Shown here: piece after piece, positions 1 to 11,806 of the stretch
Position numbering within the stretch: the stretch's first letter is position 1
How the letters are laid out: every line of letters starts with the position of its first letter
NCBI GenBank assembly: GCA_026873275.1
Contig: JANTUC010000016.1
Location: forward strand, 1,178,001 to 1,242,000
Source: Pseudopithomyces maydicus
Taxonomy: Eukaryota > Ascomycota > Dothideomycetes > Pleosporales > Didymosphaeriaceae
Length of the DNA: 64,000 bases
Reading direction: 5' to 3'
Notes under the pieces: model-generated
Databases searched by the model: none
Seen by the model: the letters and a program-made list of their open reading frames with translations, nothing else
What the model was told of the DNA's origin: nothing
Position numbers and translations under genes: made by a program

Positions 1-1175
1 GCCGGCCGTCGGAGCCCAACTATAGCACGGTTGACAAAATCGAGAGCGTCGACCCGTTACACTAGTGGAGCCGTCCACAGTTCTGGTGGTACCTGTCTGG
101 ATATTCTCAACCAAGCAGCCAAGCGAAGCACACAGATAGCCGGTCGGACACAGCAACGACCATCAGTAGTGGGTCACGGAGTACATGGAAAAACGGTACC
201 TCCTCGTAGTACCGCGGAGGACTTTATTTGGATACCCCATGCGGTCATGGGTTACATCGGGATCTGGGAATTTCTCCTTCATCACAACCCTGCAAGCGCT
301 TCAGCATCAGCATCATTAGCATGATCATCATTATTTCTAGTTGTTTCCTTCTCGGTCGGGCTTTCCTCGACCGTCTTGTTTTTACTACATTAGGTTTTGT
401 CTTGTTAACGGCCTCTATACCCCTGCGTGTCGATATTTATTCTCCAATGTTCTGATTCTACAACACCTCATAAAAAGACTGTTACCGCTCGCGCGGACCA
501 ATACTGTTGTATCTGTTCGTTCCCCCTCCCCTGTCTTTTTGTTTCTTAGTCTCTCTGGCAGCTTTTTACATTTATACAAGTACAATTATGGAGCTCACGC
601 TCCATTTCCTAGTTTGTCTGGCTTCTCGTATGGACGTGCGGATCACCCTTTGCTAAGACTGTTTTGAGAGAATTCGGCGGTGGGAGGACGGCATGGCATG
701 GCAAATGGCAAGGCGAGGCGCAACCGTGGGAAGGAATCGAGGGACAAAAATCCTGGGAGCTTAATCAGGAGGTGTTATGGTCAGCCACAGGATCCTTGGG
801 CTCGCTCGCTTGGGCGAAGCTTCCCGGTGGTTTTGGTATCCGGCATGCCCCGTTTTGAGAGTAATGCACCGTGCGCAAATACCAATACCGTGTCTAACAT
901 GACTTGTATGCATCCCTATACACCGGGTTTCGTTATGCTTGATCGTCTGCTTGATTGCCTGCTGTCGGTGTCGGTGGGGGGTCATGTCATGTCATGGCAT
1001 GGCATGGGGGGCGTCGTGCAAGCAAGCCCGGTACCGTACACGTGTGCGAGGAGGCGCCCGCTGAGTGCTCCGCCTGCCTCGCCTGCCCGCCTGGCTTACA
1101 GACGTCCGCCTTACCACGTACATACTTAGACTCGGAACGCGCCGAGACGGGGTAGAAAAAACCAGCCCGCATAAC

Positions 1176-1242
1176 ACACACATACATACATACATGCATA
1201 CATACATATATACATGCGTACATACATACATACAAACGTACA
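1176..1242. repeat. imperfect (CATA)n tetranucleotide array
   Basis: About 67 bp of ACAT/CATA units interrupted by a few substitutions (CATG, CGTA). Related TATG arrays occur near 1810-1880 and 2925-2970, and again in the 26.8, 31-32 and 57 kb intergenic regions. Confidence 0.9.
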
Positions 1243-1403
1243 TATTCTAGCATCGCGGAACCGCAACCGCGAGAGAAGAAGAAAAAAACACACGCAGACG
1301 TACAAGCGCTCGGATGGGGGAACGAGGGATATCGCAGCCACCCAGTCGCACGCGGAAGAGCTAATGCAGAAGTGACTCGCTTGGACGGCATTGCACAGAC
1401 GGA

Positions 1404-1427
1404 GGGCAGGGCAGGGCAGGGCAGGGC
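1404..1427. repeat. (GGGCA)n pentanucleotide array
   Basis: Nearly five perfect GGGCA units. The same unit recurs at 2680-2708, and its complement (CCCTG) at 2411-2442, so one simple-repeat family is present in both orientations within 1.3 kb. Confidence 0.9.
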
Positions 1428-1794
1428 GGCGGCGGCGGACGACGGCTCTGTACAGTACAGTACATACAGCGCTGCGCTACGCAACGCGACCGACGGGGCG
1501 CAACCAAGCTCTGTCCAAGCGCAGTGGGTACTACGCAACGCAACGCAGCTATATCCGTGTTCATTTTTTTCCCTTTAACCTACGTGCGTGCGGGCCCACG
1601 GACACGTATCTACCGGACATACAGTACTGTGCACACGGACGCCCCCGTTGCAGGAGCGGAGGGGAGGGGGGAAGCTAATCTCGACGACGGACGGTGGATG
1701 CTGGGGGAGGGAGGCGCCGCGGGATGGGGGTGAGTGAGGCGCGCATATTGGGGTGCTGGGTACCGGGCTGGGGGCAGGGCATGTACGTGTTGTT

Positions 1795-1880
1795 TGGGTG
1801 GGTGGGTGGGTGGATGTATGTATGTACGTCTATGTCGATTGTATGTATGTATATATGTATGTACAGTACATGTATGTACA
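1795..1880. repeat. compound GGTG / TATG array
   Basis: A GGTG tetranucleotide tract passes into GTAT/ATGT units and continues with interruptions to about 1880. Confidence 0.8.
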
Positions 1881-1974
1881 TACCATCAACGTACCTACTG
1901 TTACGAGGATGATGTGCTGTGCATCGCAATGCACTCCCTCCCACGGAGTCCCACCATTCATTACATACCCCCAC

Positions 1975-2060
1975 GGTGCGGTGCAGTGCGGTGCAGTGCG
2001 GTGCCTTGCCAGCTAGCCATCTACCTACCTACCTACCTACCTACCTGCGTGCCTACCTAC
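1975..2060. repeat. GGTGCAGTGC repeats followed by (CTAC)n
   Basis: Two to three copies of a 10-bp GGTGCAGTGC unit are followed by about seven CTAC units and a degenerate continuation. Confidence 0.8.
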
Positions 2061-2410
2061 CAGCCCTCACCTCACCTCACGATCCATACACACTACGTCC
2101 CTCTTGGAGGCAGCCCCGCGCGCGCTTATTTGCGGTTCTGTCTGCCCTGCCTCGCCTTGCCTCGCCTTGCCCAGACGGGCGACGGAGAAGTCGATGGATG
2201 GAGGTAAGGATTAGCTCGCTGGGTAACTAGCGTGCTTGCGCAAGAGCATAGGGTAAAGGGAGCTACCGTACCGTACGCTACGATCCCTCCCTCCCTCCCT
2301 CCCCATTGACCACCAGCGCGCCAGCCAGCGAAAGCGAGAGCCCTCGAGCGCGATGGATGTATGGATGGATGGATGGCTACTAGCTACATACATACATACA
2401 TAGCTAGTCT

Positions 2411-2442
2411 TGCCCTGCCCTGCCCTGCCCTGTCCTGCCCTG
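2411..2442. repeat. (CCCTG)n pentanucleotide array
   Basis: About six CCCTG units with one substitution. It is the reverse complement of the GGGCA arrays at 1404 and 2680. Confidence 0.9.
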
Positions 2443-2528
2443 TCCGGTCCACCGCGCCCTCACATCATCCATCCATCCAAATCCACCTCCCAACCCCCAA
2501 ACACCCGCTTCCCCGGCTGCGATTCCCA

Positions 2529-2570
2529 AAATCCAAATCCAAATCCAAATCCAAATCCAAATCCAAATCC
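2529..2570. repeat. (AAATCC)7 hexanucleotide array
   Basis: Seven perfect AAATCC units. Translated, it gives an Asn-Pro repeat, which explains the spurious open frame across it. Confidence 0.95.
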
Positions 2571-2679
2571 ACCATTGGGGCATAGTCATACCAGCGGTTC
2601 CGGAGCACCGGCCATCGAAACGGGAAAAGCGCCCCAAGCGCCCACGCCCACGCACGCCCGGCGGAGGTGGCTAGACGGA

Positions 2680-2708
2680 GGGCAGGGCAGGGCAGGGCAG
2701 GGCAGGGC
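2680..2708. repeat. (GGGCA)n pentanucleotide array
   Basis: Nearly six perfect GGGCA units, second copy of the family at 1404. Confidence 0.9.
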
Positions 2709-3275
2709 CACGCTACCCAGCCCAGCTAGACTAGCTAGACTAGCTAGCTAGGTAGCTAGCATATACCTAGGTACATTCGTTCTTACGTATGAACGAAACG
2801 ATGAACGCATACGTATGTGTGTATTTTCCTGGCGCCCGTGAGCACAGAGCTATGTACAGCAGGACAGTAAAAGCACAGCAGAATTGTATATACACCGGAG
2901 CGCAGAGAGGTGCGCATGCACGTATGTACGTATGTACGTATGTATATATGTACAATCGTAGCGTGTGTATGTATGTAGTAAGCACGGTACGGTACGATAC
3001 GTACGATACGTACGGGTATCTACCTACCTAGGTACCTTACCCACCTACCTACCTACCTAGCAGGTTTTTTTCGCAGCGCCGGCGCGCGAATCACGACTGT
3101 GCGTGCGCTACGGGGCATTTTTGCTGCGCGCTTGGCGGGAACTCCGTGTCGAGGATCTTGCTGCATGGGGACGCGACGCCCTGGCTGGCGGCCCCATGGA
3201 CGAGTCGGGGTACCGGTATTGCAACGTGCGACGGAGATGAGAGCTAGTCATTTTTTTTATTATTTATTTATCATG

Positions 3276-3324
3276 TTTTATTTTATTTTATTTTATTTTA
3301 TTTTATTTTATTTTATTTTATTTT
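3276..3324. repeat. (TTTTA)n pentanucleotide array
   Basis: About ten uninterrupted TTTTA units (49 bp). It marks roughly the end of the repeat-dense part of the left flank. Confidence 0.95.
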
Positions 3325-3660
3325 CGTCATGTATGTATGTGTGTGTTTTGTTTATTTTATGTATGTACGTACAAGTTGGATTTCCGCGCTGGGTCCCCTC
3401 CCTCACTCAAGGCGATCTTCTTCGTCGTGAGGGGGGCTTCGCCAGAGTTATTTGGGGAGAGGGTTGGGTTGGATTGGCACGACGCTGGCTGGGGGTTTCC
3501 CTCGCGCATTGTCCAGGGTGGAGTTGAGATGGGATTGGCAGGGCGGAGATTGAGGGAGATCTTTGCAGCGCGTTTAATTGTGTGGGGCAGGCTAGCGGTG
3601 TGAGAAAAGGGCGTCTGTGTGTGGATAGTGGATGGCACGTGTGGGAGGGTCGGGTGGGCC

Positions 3661-6600
3661 ATGCAAAAGTCTAATGGACGTCATCATCTTGGAGGGAGGA
3701 AGGGAGGACCTGTGTAGGTGAATCGTTCTGGCATGTTATTCGATCGGGTTGGCGTTGGGCGAGCGGTGTGCGACGTATCGCCAGGGCACGCAGTTGCAAA
3801 TAAAAGCTCTTGGGCAAAGGCGAGCCACCGGCGACGACTGATTGGAGAGACGGCAAGCTAGCTTGCGTGTGTAAACGTTGGACTAGGCCTCGAGTGTACG
3901 GGATTATCAGAAAGCACCAGATCTAGTGCCATGGTGCTACCAAGGGCGCTAAGACTGACAGGTTCGACAACGCAGACATGTAGATAGAGGGGTGTACGTG
4001 AACTCAGAACAGGCTTGCTTGGGTATCAGTCAAATGCATCTCGCCGAAAGTAAACAATAATGATACACGCTTGCTTGGAAGTTATGCGGATATTGGGGAC
4101 TTCCTTTTGGAAACACTGCGTTCCACCGCATATTTCTACCGTGCCAATGCACTCACTATTCGTTTTCGCAACATGGATTGCTTTTTGCGCCAAGGTGAAC
4201 AGCGTTGCATGATGTTGTCAAAACCAACGAGAACGGTACGGCCCGCCTTCCTAGGCTGCGAGAACGGCTCGAGTCCGTTGCGGTTGCGGTTGCGGCGACC
4301 ATGCTCGACTGTCGTTGGCGTTTCGGTTTCCAATATTTTTCTAGCATTTCTCGTATCCAGACGCCAGCAAGGCTGACATTTGCATGTCGCACAAATCATA
4401 AATATACCGTGCATGAAGAACAATCCAGCTTCGGCAATCCTCAACCGTAGCCGGATCCCCAACAGAACACAAGGCGAAACACCGCCCGCCCTCCCGCATC
4501 CTTTGTTGTGTCTTGTCTGTCCAATGCATCCCGTACCACGAAGCTAGTGATTCAAAACCAGGACAGGAACCTCCCGATAATGCACAGAGAAGCGGGCACT
4601 GCCGAGTGTCGGTGTCACTTGAAGCGCGAATCACCCTTGAAATGATAGGAAAATGAGCAGAGCGAAACGTTACCCAGAGTGTGGACGGTTTATGCTAAGT
4701 TTGTGTCAAGGGTCCCGAATGCGGGGATTCCAGCCCACGTGACTGAAAATGTATGCCGTGCAACGTTTCCATGCGGATGCAGTCAATTGGGCTTGAGGGC
4801 AGGATTCGAGCGTGCATGAGGTCGTGTAACGTGGGCGGAGCGGCTACCAGCATTGAGTCCCGATGACTGAATTGGGCTGAGAAAGTCTATCTCGGCATGG
4901 TTTCCCAAAGTCTAATTTCTTTTTGAGAGTTGGTGATGTGGTTGCGCAGCCGTGTAACGCGAAATGAATGGAGAGTTGGGGTCCACGATGAACGGCTGGA
5001 GTCGCTGCACCTCACGACCAATCCAACTCGCCGGTCCACGCCGCAGCTTGGTGAGACTCGCCCACGGGGGTGGTATGAGCGCGGCCACGTCCGTAACGTG
5101 CGACATTCGCTTTTCCTCAATGTCCCTGTATTTCGCTACGCAGTGATACGGGCTCTTCGCATACAGGGCCCACAGCCCTACGCTTTAGACATCGGCGACG
5201 CGATGCACTTTTCAAATTGGCGCATCAATTCTCATCACTTGACCTGCAGAAGTTTTAGGTGCGGCTACGACACGGTCTCATCACTCGTCTTCTCATACGC
5301 ATGATCTCCTTCACGATTCCTTCGATGAAGCGATCGTCGCAGACTTGGGGGCCTGATGCACGCATCACCTAAGAGGTCTCTTCGCCGGAGTCCAGTCAGC
5401 AAACTTGGTTTTTGTTAGTAGAATCTGACACCCTTAAATCATACTTGAATCTGCGTGAGACAACACGAAACAGACGGCCCGTTGAATCCGTCGTAAGTAA
5501 GCGATGCAGTGAGCATCTGAGGATGCTCGAACGGTGAGGCAGGATCGGGACCCGGCGAGCGCGCTTATGTCATCATGGATATTGCCTCGGTGTTCTGCTG
5601 TTGTGCTGACTGACCTCGGGAGAGCGACGGGTCACATGGTGATAGTGGGGGTGCAAAGTACCACCGATAGGCGATGATTCTTTGTAAATTGTCAACCTCG
5701 GAAGATATAGATGCACGTGTGACCATGACCGTTAATGGCCGCGTCATCCGGTGTATCGTTGCCGGTGCGTGGACGCCCATTGGACCTGCTTACAGTGTTA
5801 TTCACCTGTACAATGCTTCCAACGACTATTTGTGCAGCCTTTAATCCTCCTTGCGTAGGATGGTAGAGCTTCATCTCCGACAACGTTTGTTTAGGGATAA
5901 CATTAGTACTGTGTGTACCCACATTTTCACTACGGCAGTGGCGCAAGTCATCTGTCGTCCCCACATGTATTGCGTAAAAACGGCGGCGAGTTCCCGCTAT
6001 CCGCACATCACCCTGATTTTGGATGTCAAGAATCGTGCTCTCCCCGTAAAGTTTCGCTTGCGAGTCGAATCCTTACGAGTGTTAACTGATCTCGTTCGTT
6101 GATAGAGTGGTATTCGCGGTCATTTTACGCTATAGGGAAAGAAGGCCCGGCTATTAGCCAGGATGTTAGTTATCAATCCTACCGATTTCGCGAATAGTGT
6201 GGGACAAAGTCCCGGCCGTCAGATCGACGACGGTCGTTTCTTTTGACTATGGGCATGACGCGCGAACGGCCACGCCATTGGCTGCTTATCGGTCAGTTGG
6301 TCCTGCCTTATGGGACATCTTCCTGAGACCACCATTGTTGAAGGACGCAGAAGGTTTTGACGAGTGCTGTTGGATCGAGGATTACCATGACCCTTCCTCT
6401 TCTCGGTCATGCCGACCATATTTCCAGACGTCCGGCACTTCATGCGCCACTCGCTTAACACAAATTGAAGAGGTCCTGGAGAGCGGTGATGTCGTTCAGG
6501 GACCGTTTAGCGAAAAGAGCAAGAAAATCGTTGCCGAGCACCCTTGCAGCCCAACGGCTTTGGTGCTCAGGAACGAGTAAAGCGGATCTTCGCTGGACAG

Positions 6601-8113
6601 CGCAAATGCCGGCAATTTTAAGATTACTGGTCAGCCAGACAATTCGTAATTAATCTGACTTTTCCAACAAAGGTAGACGATATCCGGCCTTGCTTGTGGT
6701 GATTGTAGTCGACGTTAGTATGCATTATCCCCACCCACCTCCCATGGCGAACCCTCGTCCTCGCTTCACTGATAAATTCATGTTCAAACTTTAATCCCAC
6801 ACGCGACGCAAGGCCGTTCGCGTTCTGGACTCCTTCTCGTATGCCGAACCAAACGAGGCTATATTTGTATTTGAAACGACAAGAGCGTCGCCTGACATGT
6901 TCGTCAGGCAACGGGTGAAGGAGATACTGCGCACGGTCGTGTATGTAGGTAGGCTTGTTGCGGTATGCGTAAGACTGCTGCAGGGCGGACCGAGGCGTGC
7001 CTGGGCCGTCGGAAGAGGGACCAGCACGGCCGTTTGACCGCGCATGCGCTATGCGGCTACAAAGTCTGGAACGCTAGTTTGCGCTGCGAAGAGGTTAATT
7101 GCACATACCAAATGTGCTGCTGCGAAGTTCGCAGTGCTCACGACGAACAAGTCCAGAGAGCTGCGCACTGTTGCTCCTTCACGACGTCGAAGTCTGACAT
7201 ACATACATACAATACGACCTTCCAGAAACCTTCCATCATCTGCATTTAGCAGCCGCGCTTGTTAGATGTTTTTGCCTGCGTCAGCGCAGCTGAGGGCTCG
7301 AAAAGCGGCGAGTGTTCACAGACCGCTTGCTGCCATGGCTTCGCATGTTCCTGCTTTGACCCGCAGCGTCATAGCTCCTCTTACTCACATGAACTAGATG
7401 AGCAGTACAGGTACCTGCCAGGTACACCGCAAGTCCAGCCAATATCTAGTCTGCTTGTCAAACGTGTGCGATTGGCCGAGTGTTTCGAAACTGCATGCTA
7501 GAAGGCTGGGGTCGGAACGGGTAAGCCGGCGGGGTTCACACAAGTGACTTGCGGTGTACAAAGCAGCTACTCCATGATTACGCAGTAAGTTGTTTGAGGC
7601 TACCGTCATCGGACCTTGTATACGAGACGCAGTCAGAATGATACATGCATAATGTGCCGTCTGATTTATCGTCATTGGAGCGAGCCCCTCATTTTTCGGG
7701 ATTCAATGGATGCACCTGCTGAAAGGTACCACACTGTATGCAACGCAACGTGTATAGCCGACTACCGTAAGTGAGGCGTAAGGTCGCGCATCTGCTCCAA
7801 TAGCAAGTGCAGTCGCTCAAACATTAATCGTCTGCGATATGGATATCAGAAAAGACGGCCGTTGTGGGGTCGCTGCAGCTCAGCTGATTTCCAGTCCCGC
7901 GACGAAAACCCAATGATGGTTTGATCGTATTCTCCATGAAGTCGGTCGCAATTGGCAAATCCCTATGGCGATCGCAGACTGTACAGAGTTTCGCAACGCT
8001 ATGGTCGCGTTGTAGCTTGGGCACCGACCGCAACGGCCACATCATACATACGTACACAGAGTGAGTGGTATACGCCTCCCACCAGATACGGCACAGAAAA
8101 AAGTAACGAACAC
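3661..8113. other. repeat-poor stretch with no recognisable gene
   Basis: About 4.4 kb that lacks the microsatellites seen to the left. It has no open frame above roughly 130 codons that resembles a known protein, no visible terminal inverted repeats, and no strong A+T bias of the kind left by heavy RIP. The right end must include the 3' UTR and terminator of the PXA-domain gene. It may be ordinary intergenic DNA, an old decayed element or a non-coding transcript; the sequence alone does not decide. Confidence 0.5.
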
Positions 8114-11020
8114 TCAACAATGTATGGATAGCGTATGGTGCTCCGAGCCACACCATCGGTTGAAAAGAAATGCAAGCTTCAGGGGCACGCTACCCCAACC
8201 TCTCGTCGAGCAGAGCCTGTACCCCTCTCTCCCCAGTTCGGGTACCAATCGCAGTACTATCAGCTCCACAATTGCGAAAATGAAATGTTTATTGAGATAT
8301 GCATCGTCGAGGCAGTCTAGCAATCCTTCTACCTGCTGCAGGTGGTCGGCTTGATCTTGATTCGCGAAGAAAGCGCACGCAACCGTCGATGGCAGTAAAC
8401 CGAGAAGCGTGGCAGCGCAACGCTGCTTGATCGCCCTCGCCTCTTCGCTGGAGGGTGGCTGTCGTGCTGGAGCTAAACCATTTTGAGGAAATAGGGTCGC
8501 GCGCAGAGTGCGGAGTAGCATGGGAAGGAAGGCGGGGTTGAGTACTCGTGTTTGCACTGTGTGCGATAGGAACCTAGCGAATAGGTTAGTGCGGGAAAAT
8601 TCAGCAAAAATCCCATTTCTGATTGGCTTGCAGCTATGCAAATATATGCAGTGTGTCCCGACGAGTGGTCAGATCCTCAATATGCAGTCAGACGCGGGAT
8701 GTAAGTTATCAAGGGATCTGGCATCATTGATTGAGAGTTCGGATCATGGTTAAGCGCCAATGCGTGGGGCCCGCACACGGCATCTTGAGAAGGAACGTCT
8801 TTCCGAGGCACTCCATAAATATGATGAAGTGAGGCGGGGTTTGTTTCGGCTGGCAATCGTACGATGAGAAGGGATCTGGAATCAGAAGCCCCACGAAGCG
8901 AGCGAAACTGCCTCGGCGACAGGTGCCAGGCGCCCGAGAATACGCAGTCAAATGGTGTAGTGGATCCGGCATCATTGAACGTAGCGCCATTGTAGTGCAA
9001 CAGTCGCTAGGAACCGGTGCCGTTTTGGGAGCGCAACGGTACGACGCCAGGTCGATCGTATATTCGATTTCAACCAAAGCCGCATTGAACGGTGAAGCGC
9101 AATGCGGTAGATCGTTGAACCACATGGACAGGGTCGAGAGCAAGTGGCTTGTCCTACTGTCAAAGACGGCCACTCCCGTGCTCGAGGAACTGCTCGGCGC
9201 GAATGACGGCGTCATCCGAAGAACCAGGGTTGTCGAGAGGCGCAGACATCGCTGTCGCAAAAGTGGTGGCAAGCCTTGTATCACTTCATCATTCCAACCC
9301 GACCGTAGGAGATGTGATTGTAATCTTTGCAAATCCCTGACGGCCGTAATCCTGGTATGTTGTCGAGAGGCCAGGCTGATTTCCGCCAAGATTGGGGCTG
9401 GGCACAAGACGCCTTGAGTTGCCGCCGGGGTGGTGGGGTCTAATGCAAGTCGGCACGAGGCGACGGCGTGTGAGCGCACGCGGTCCGTCGCATTCGCCGG
9501 CGCCTAAGTCAAGTGACTGAAAGCTCATGCGGGCTTCCTGCACGCCGAGAAATGGCTTGAACGCACTGACACTGACCCCTGCTGCCTTCGTCCAACCAGG
9601 AATCGAAAGAAATGTCGCTGAACTTACCTATCCAATATCCCGTCAATATTGCCTACCTTTCCTGGGCCCTCCAGTGCTCCCCACTGCAACATGGATATGA
9701 ACCCGGAAAGCCAAGGCATGCGTGTCTGGAGCTCAACAAGTTGTGACGCACAGCTCCATAGCTTCATGCTGATTATAGGCCGCTTAGAGGTCAGCAGTTG
9801 CCTCTCAGCTTGATCCCCGGAGTCTAGCGGTGAAGGTTGGTGGCCTGCTTCGGCGGCTGGCTGAACGCTTGCTGCCACGGCGGATCTGAGCGGTAAGGAA
9901 GATGATGTCGCAATAATCACTACCGCCGCGCGCAACGCCGTACCCGCCAGAAACACATATTGCATAACCATCCAAAATATTCCGCTAGCATTCATGGGAA
10001 CATTTTGATGGCGTTGACTTTTGTCCAACGGGAATGGAGTACAGCCATCTTGATCTGCGACTGGTGGACCAAGCAACCCATAGCGTTCGAGACGGCTTAA
10101 CGACTGCTCTGAATCATCATCATCGTGTGGTTGCGAATCTTTTTCTTCGGGACCAGGGTGCTGTAGGACTTCGGCGATTCTCGTGATACCTTCCCACAAT
10201 AACCAGCCTTCGCAAGCTTTTCCACTGATGCCGTTTCCGAGTATCATCTCCGCGAAAATTTCCGCCACTAGGGCCCGCAAACAACCATTTTCCAAATCCT
10301 CGGTCGGCAAAAGCACAGCTAAGACGCCTTGGATCAGAAGCTGGCGCCAGATCGATTCGCTCTCCCGCTGCTCCGAGATGCTAGATGGCGTTGTCTCAGA
10401 TGGTACGGGATACAGTGCAGGGTGTGGACGGAGAGTGTGGTATACAACACGGGGATCCGTAGCCAGTGAGTGAGGTGAAGAAGTATGTTCATGTGATAAT
10501 CGGAACGCTGTTCAGGATTAACGCACACGCCTGCATCCCCTAGAAAATATGGCGACCTACCATTTAGGTGGTCTTCGAGGAGCTGGGGAATTTCATCAAG
10601 GATTAGTGCTTCTAGATCGACTTTTCGTAAACGCTGCTCTAAGGCTCTGGTAAAATGGGCGATGATTTGAGTTATCTCATCAATAAAGACATGATCAGGC
10701 GTGATTTTCGAGTACCATGTCTGCACAAACTCCTTTATTATCACCGCAATTATGCCATAAAGCTGCAGGTCGACCTCGTTTGAGCTAGTGAGTGGCGGCA
10801 GCACCTCTTCAATCGGTCGTGGGGTATTGCGGCCTCTCTCACCATTGCCCAGAAGAACATTTTGAGAGCAAAGGACTCGTCGAATAAATGCCGCAGTTGC
10901 CTTATCGGTGGTAGTATCGATGCCTTTACCCTGAGATTCCCCTTCGATTAATGTTTGAGTCTGGCCTGCTGCATCGTTTGTTTGCGAAAGGTTAGAGCCC
11001 CGATGAGCCGCGTCTGCCAT
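8114..11020 (-). CDS. PXA-domain protein (sorting-nexin-related), 3 exons, 1-kb intron
   Basis: Exons on the minus strand are 11020-10561, 10507-9628 and 8573-8114 (about 599 aa as read). The PXA (PX-associated) domain spans roughly residues 80-285. It includes the helix VDLQLYGIIAVIIKEFVQTW and, in exon 2, LLPTEDLENGCLRALVAEIF. A hydrophobic segment near IFWMVMQYVFLAGTALRA suggests membrane association. Fungal PXA proteins act in endosome/vacuole membrane traffic. Intron 1 (10508-10560) and intron 2 (8574-9627) both have GT..AG ends, and the joined frames restore family sequence (EDHLN-AFRLSH; GILD-RFLSHTV). The start is the first in-frame ATG; the frame is open upstream only from a TTG. Near the C-terminus the expected family ending (GERGVQALLDERLG, stop at 8190) is one base out of frame. 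A C run at 8231-8234 appears one base short, so the last ~40 residues as read are probably artefactual. Divergent from MED10, with starts 300 bp apart. Confidence 0.85.
8574..9627 (-). other. oversized (1,054 bp) intron of the PXA gene
   Basis: The donor is a consensus GTAAGT (9627-9622). The 3' end has a CTAAC branch site and a CTAG acceptor at 8574. Splicing joins GAT-AG to G-TTC and restores conserved protein. It is some 15-20 times longer than most introns in the window. It contains a 251-codon minus-strand open frame (8724-9479) with no recognisable similarity, plus short degenerate direct repeats sharing GGATCYGGMATCA (about 8713, 8876 and 8962). Confidence 0.85.
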
Positions 11021-11320
11021 TGCAAAATAATGTCCATGCTCCTCAGCCACTCCCAAGTTCGTTCTTTATATGGCGAGTGCAAATGATCGCGTTTGGTGAG
11101 CCTGGTGATGTGGACAACGATGGTTGAATGAAAGGAGGGGAGCAATTGTGACGTCGGAATAACTTTATGTCCGGGATCTTGGCGTTCTCAAGTCTGCGCT
11201 TCACCTCCAGAATCCAGGCTTCAATCTTCACATGCTTTCAACACAATAAAACGACATGGCGCCCACTAACTCACTCTGTGCGTGTTGACATATATATCTC
11301 AATTTTTCATCTGCTAATTT

Positions 11321-11806
11321 ATGAAAGCACCGGTTGCGATGGCTGAAGATCAGATGAAGGAGATTGTTCAAAGCCTCTATAATCTTATCGTACAAGGTTA
11401 TGATCACCAAGGTGCTCCCACAATTGGCGCTATGCGCCGAGACATGTATGCAGAATGCGACAACATTTGAGCCGTGTATAGTGCTGACGCCTTTGCCAGA
11501 TCGCATCTCGTGGAGCAACTCGTCAAGTTGTCCCAAACCGCGCCCAGTGTACAAATCGATATACCGCCTGAGGTGACACAGTATGTGGAAAGCTCGCGAA
11601 ATCCGGACATTTTCACTCGAGAGTTTGTCGAGACTGTGCAGCGCATGAACCAGCTATTGAAAGGCCGTCATGATGCATATCGGCACCTGCAAGAAACGCT
11701 GGCACGTGACTTCATTCAGGGTATTCCTGAACTCAAAGACGATATCACCAAGGCCGTTGAATCTACAGGTGGAAAAGTACCGCCGATAAAGGACGTTCAT
11801 ACTTGA
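11321..11806 (+). CDS. MED10: Mediator complex subunit 10 (MED10/Nut2), 2 exons
   Basis: Exons are 11321-11445 and 11500-11806 (143 aa). MED10 is a middle-module subunit of Mediator, the nuclear coactivator linking activators to RNA polymerase II. The N-terminal helix (EDQMKEIVQSLYNLIVQGYD) and the hallmark segment IDIPPEVTQYVESSRNPDIF followed by TREFVETVQRMNQLLKG match the family in order, and the length is typical of fungal MED10. The 54-bp intron has donor GTATGC, branch TGCTGAC and acceptor CCAG. It is required because the first frame stops at 11470, and removing it joins RRD-I-SHLVEQL. A second in-frame ATG at 11339 is an alternative start. The gene is divergent from the PXA gene. Confidence 0.9.

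Larger units (their letters stand above)
1..3660. other. gene-free, microsatellite-rich DNA
   Basis: I see no credible gene here. Open frames are short, overlap in several frames, and mostly translate tandem repeats (Tyr/Val/Cys/Met runs from TATG/CATA arrays, Asn-Pro runs from AAATCC). The stretch is a patchwork of tetra-, penta- and hexanucleotide arrays in both orientations with short unique spacers. No TTAGGG telomere repeat and no transposon ends are visible. Confidence 0.75.

Noticed and set aside
1..3660. Subtelomeric end of a chromosome
   Set aside because: Although repeat-dense, there is no TTAGGG/CCCTAA array and no telomere-linked helicase, and similar repeat density occurs between genes throughout the window.
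6197..6580. 127-codon ORF in the repeat-poor block
   Set aside because: No recognisable motif and overlapped by an ORF on the other strand.
8945..8985. tRNA A-box-like TGGTGTAGTGG, possible SINE
   Set aside because: No B box at the right spacing and no poly-A or target-site duplication; only a degenerate repeat block is supported.
8724..9479. 251-codon minus-strand ORF as a gene
   Set aside because: It lies wholly inside an intron with good splice sites, starts without a convincing context, has no recognisable domain, and its sequence is mirrored by plus-strand ORFs of similar length. Kept only as an observation about the intron.
11228..11554. Minus-strand ORF opposite MED10
   Set aside because: Antisense shadow of the MED10 exons; no family resemblance.
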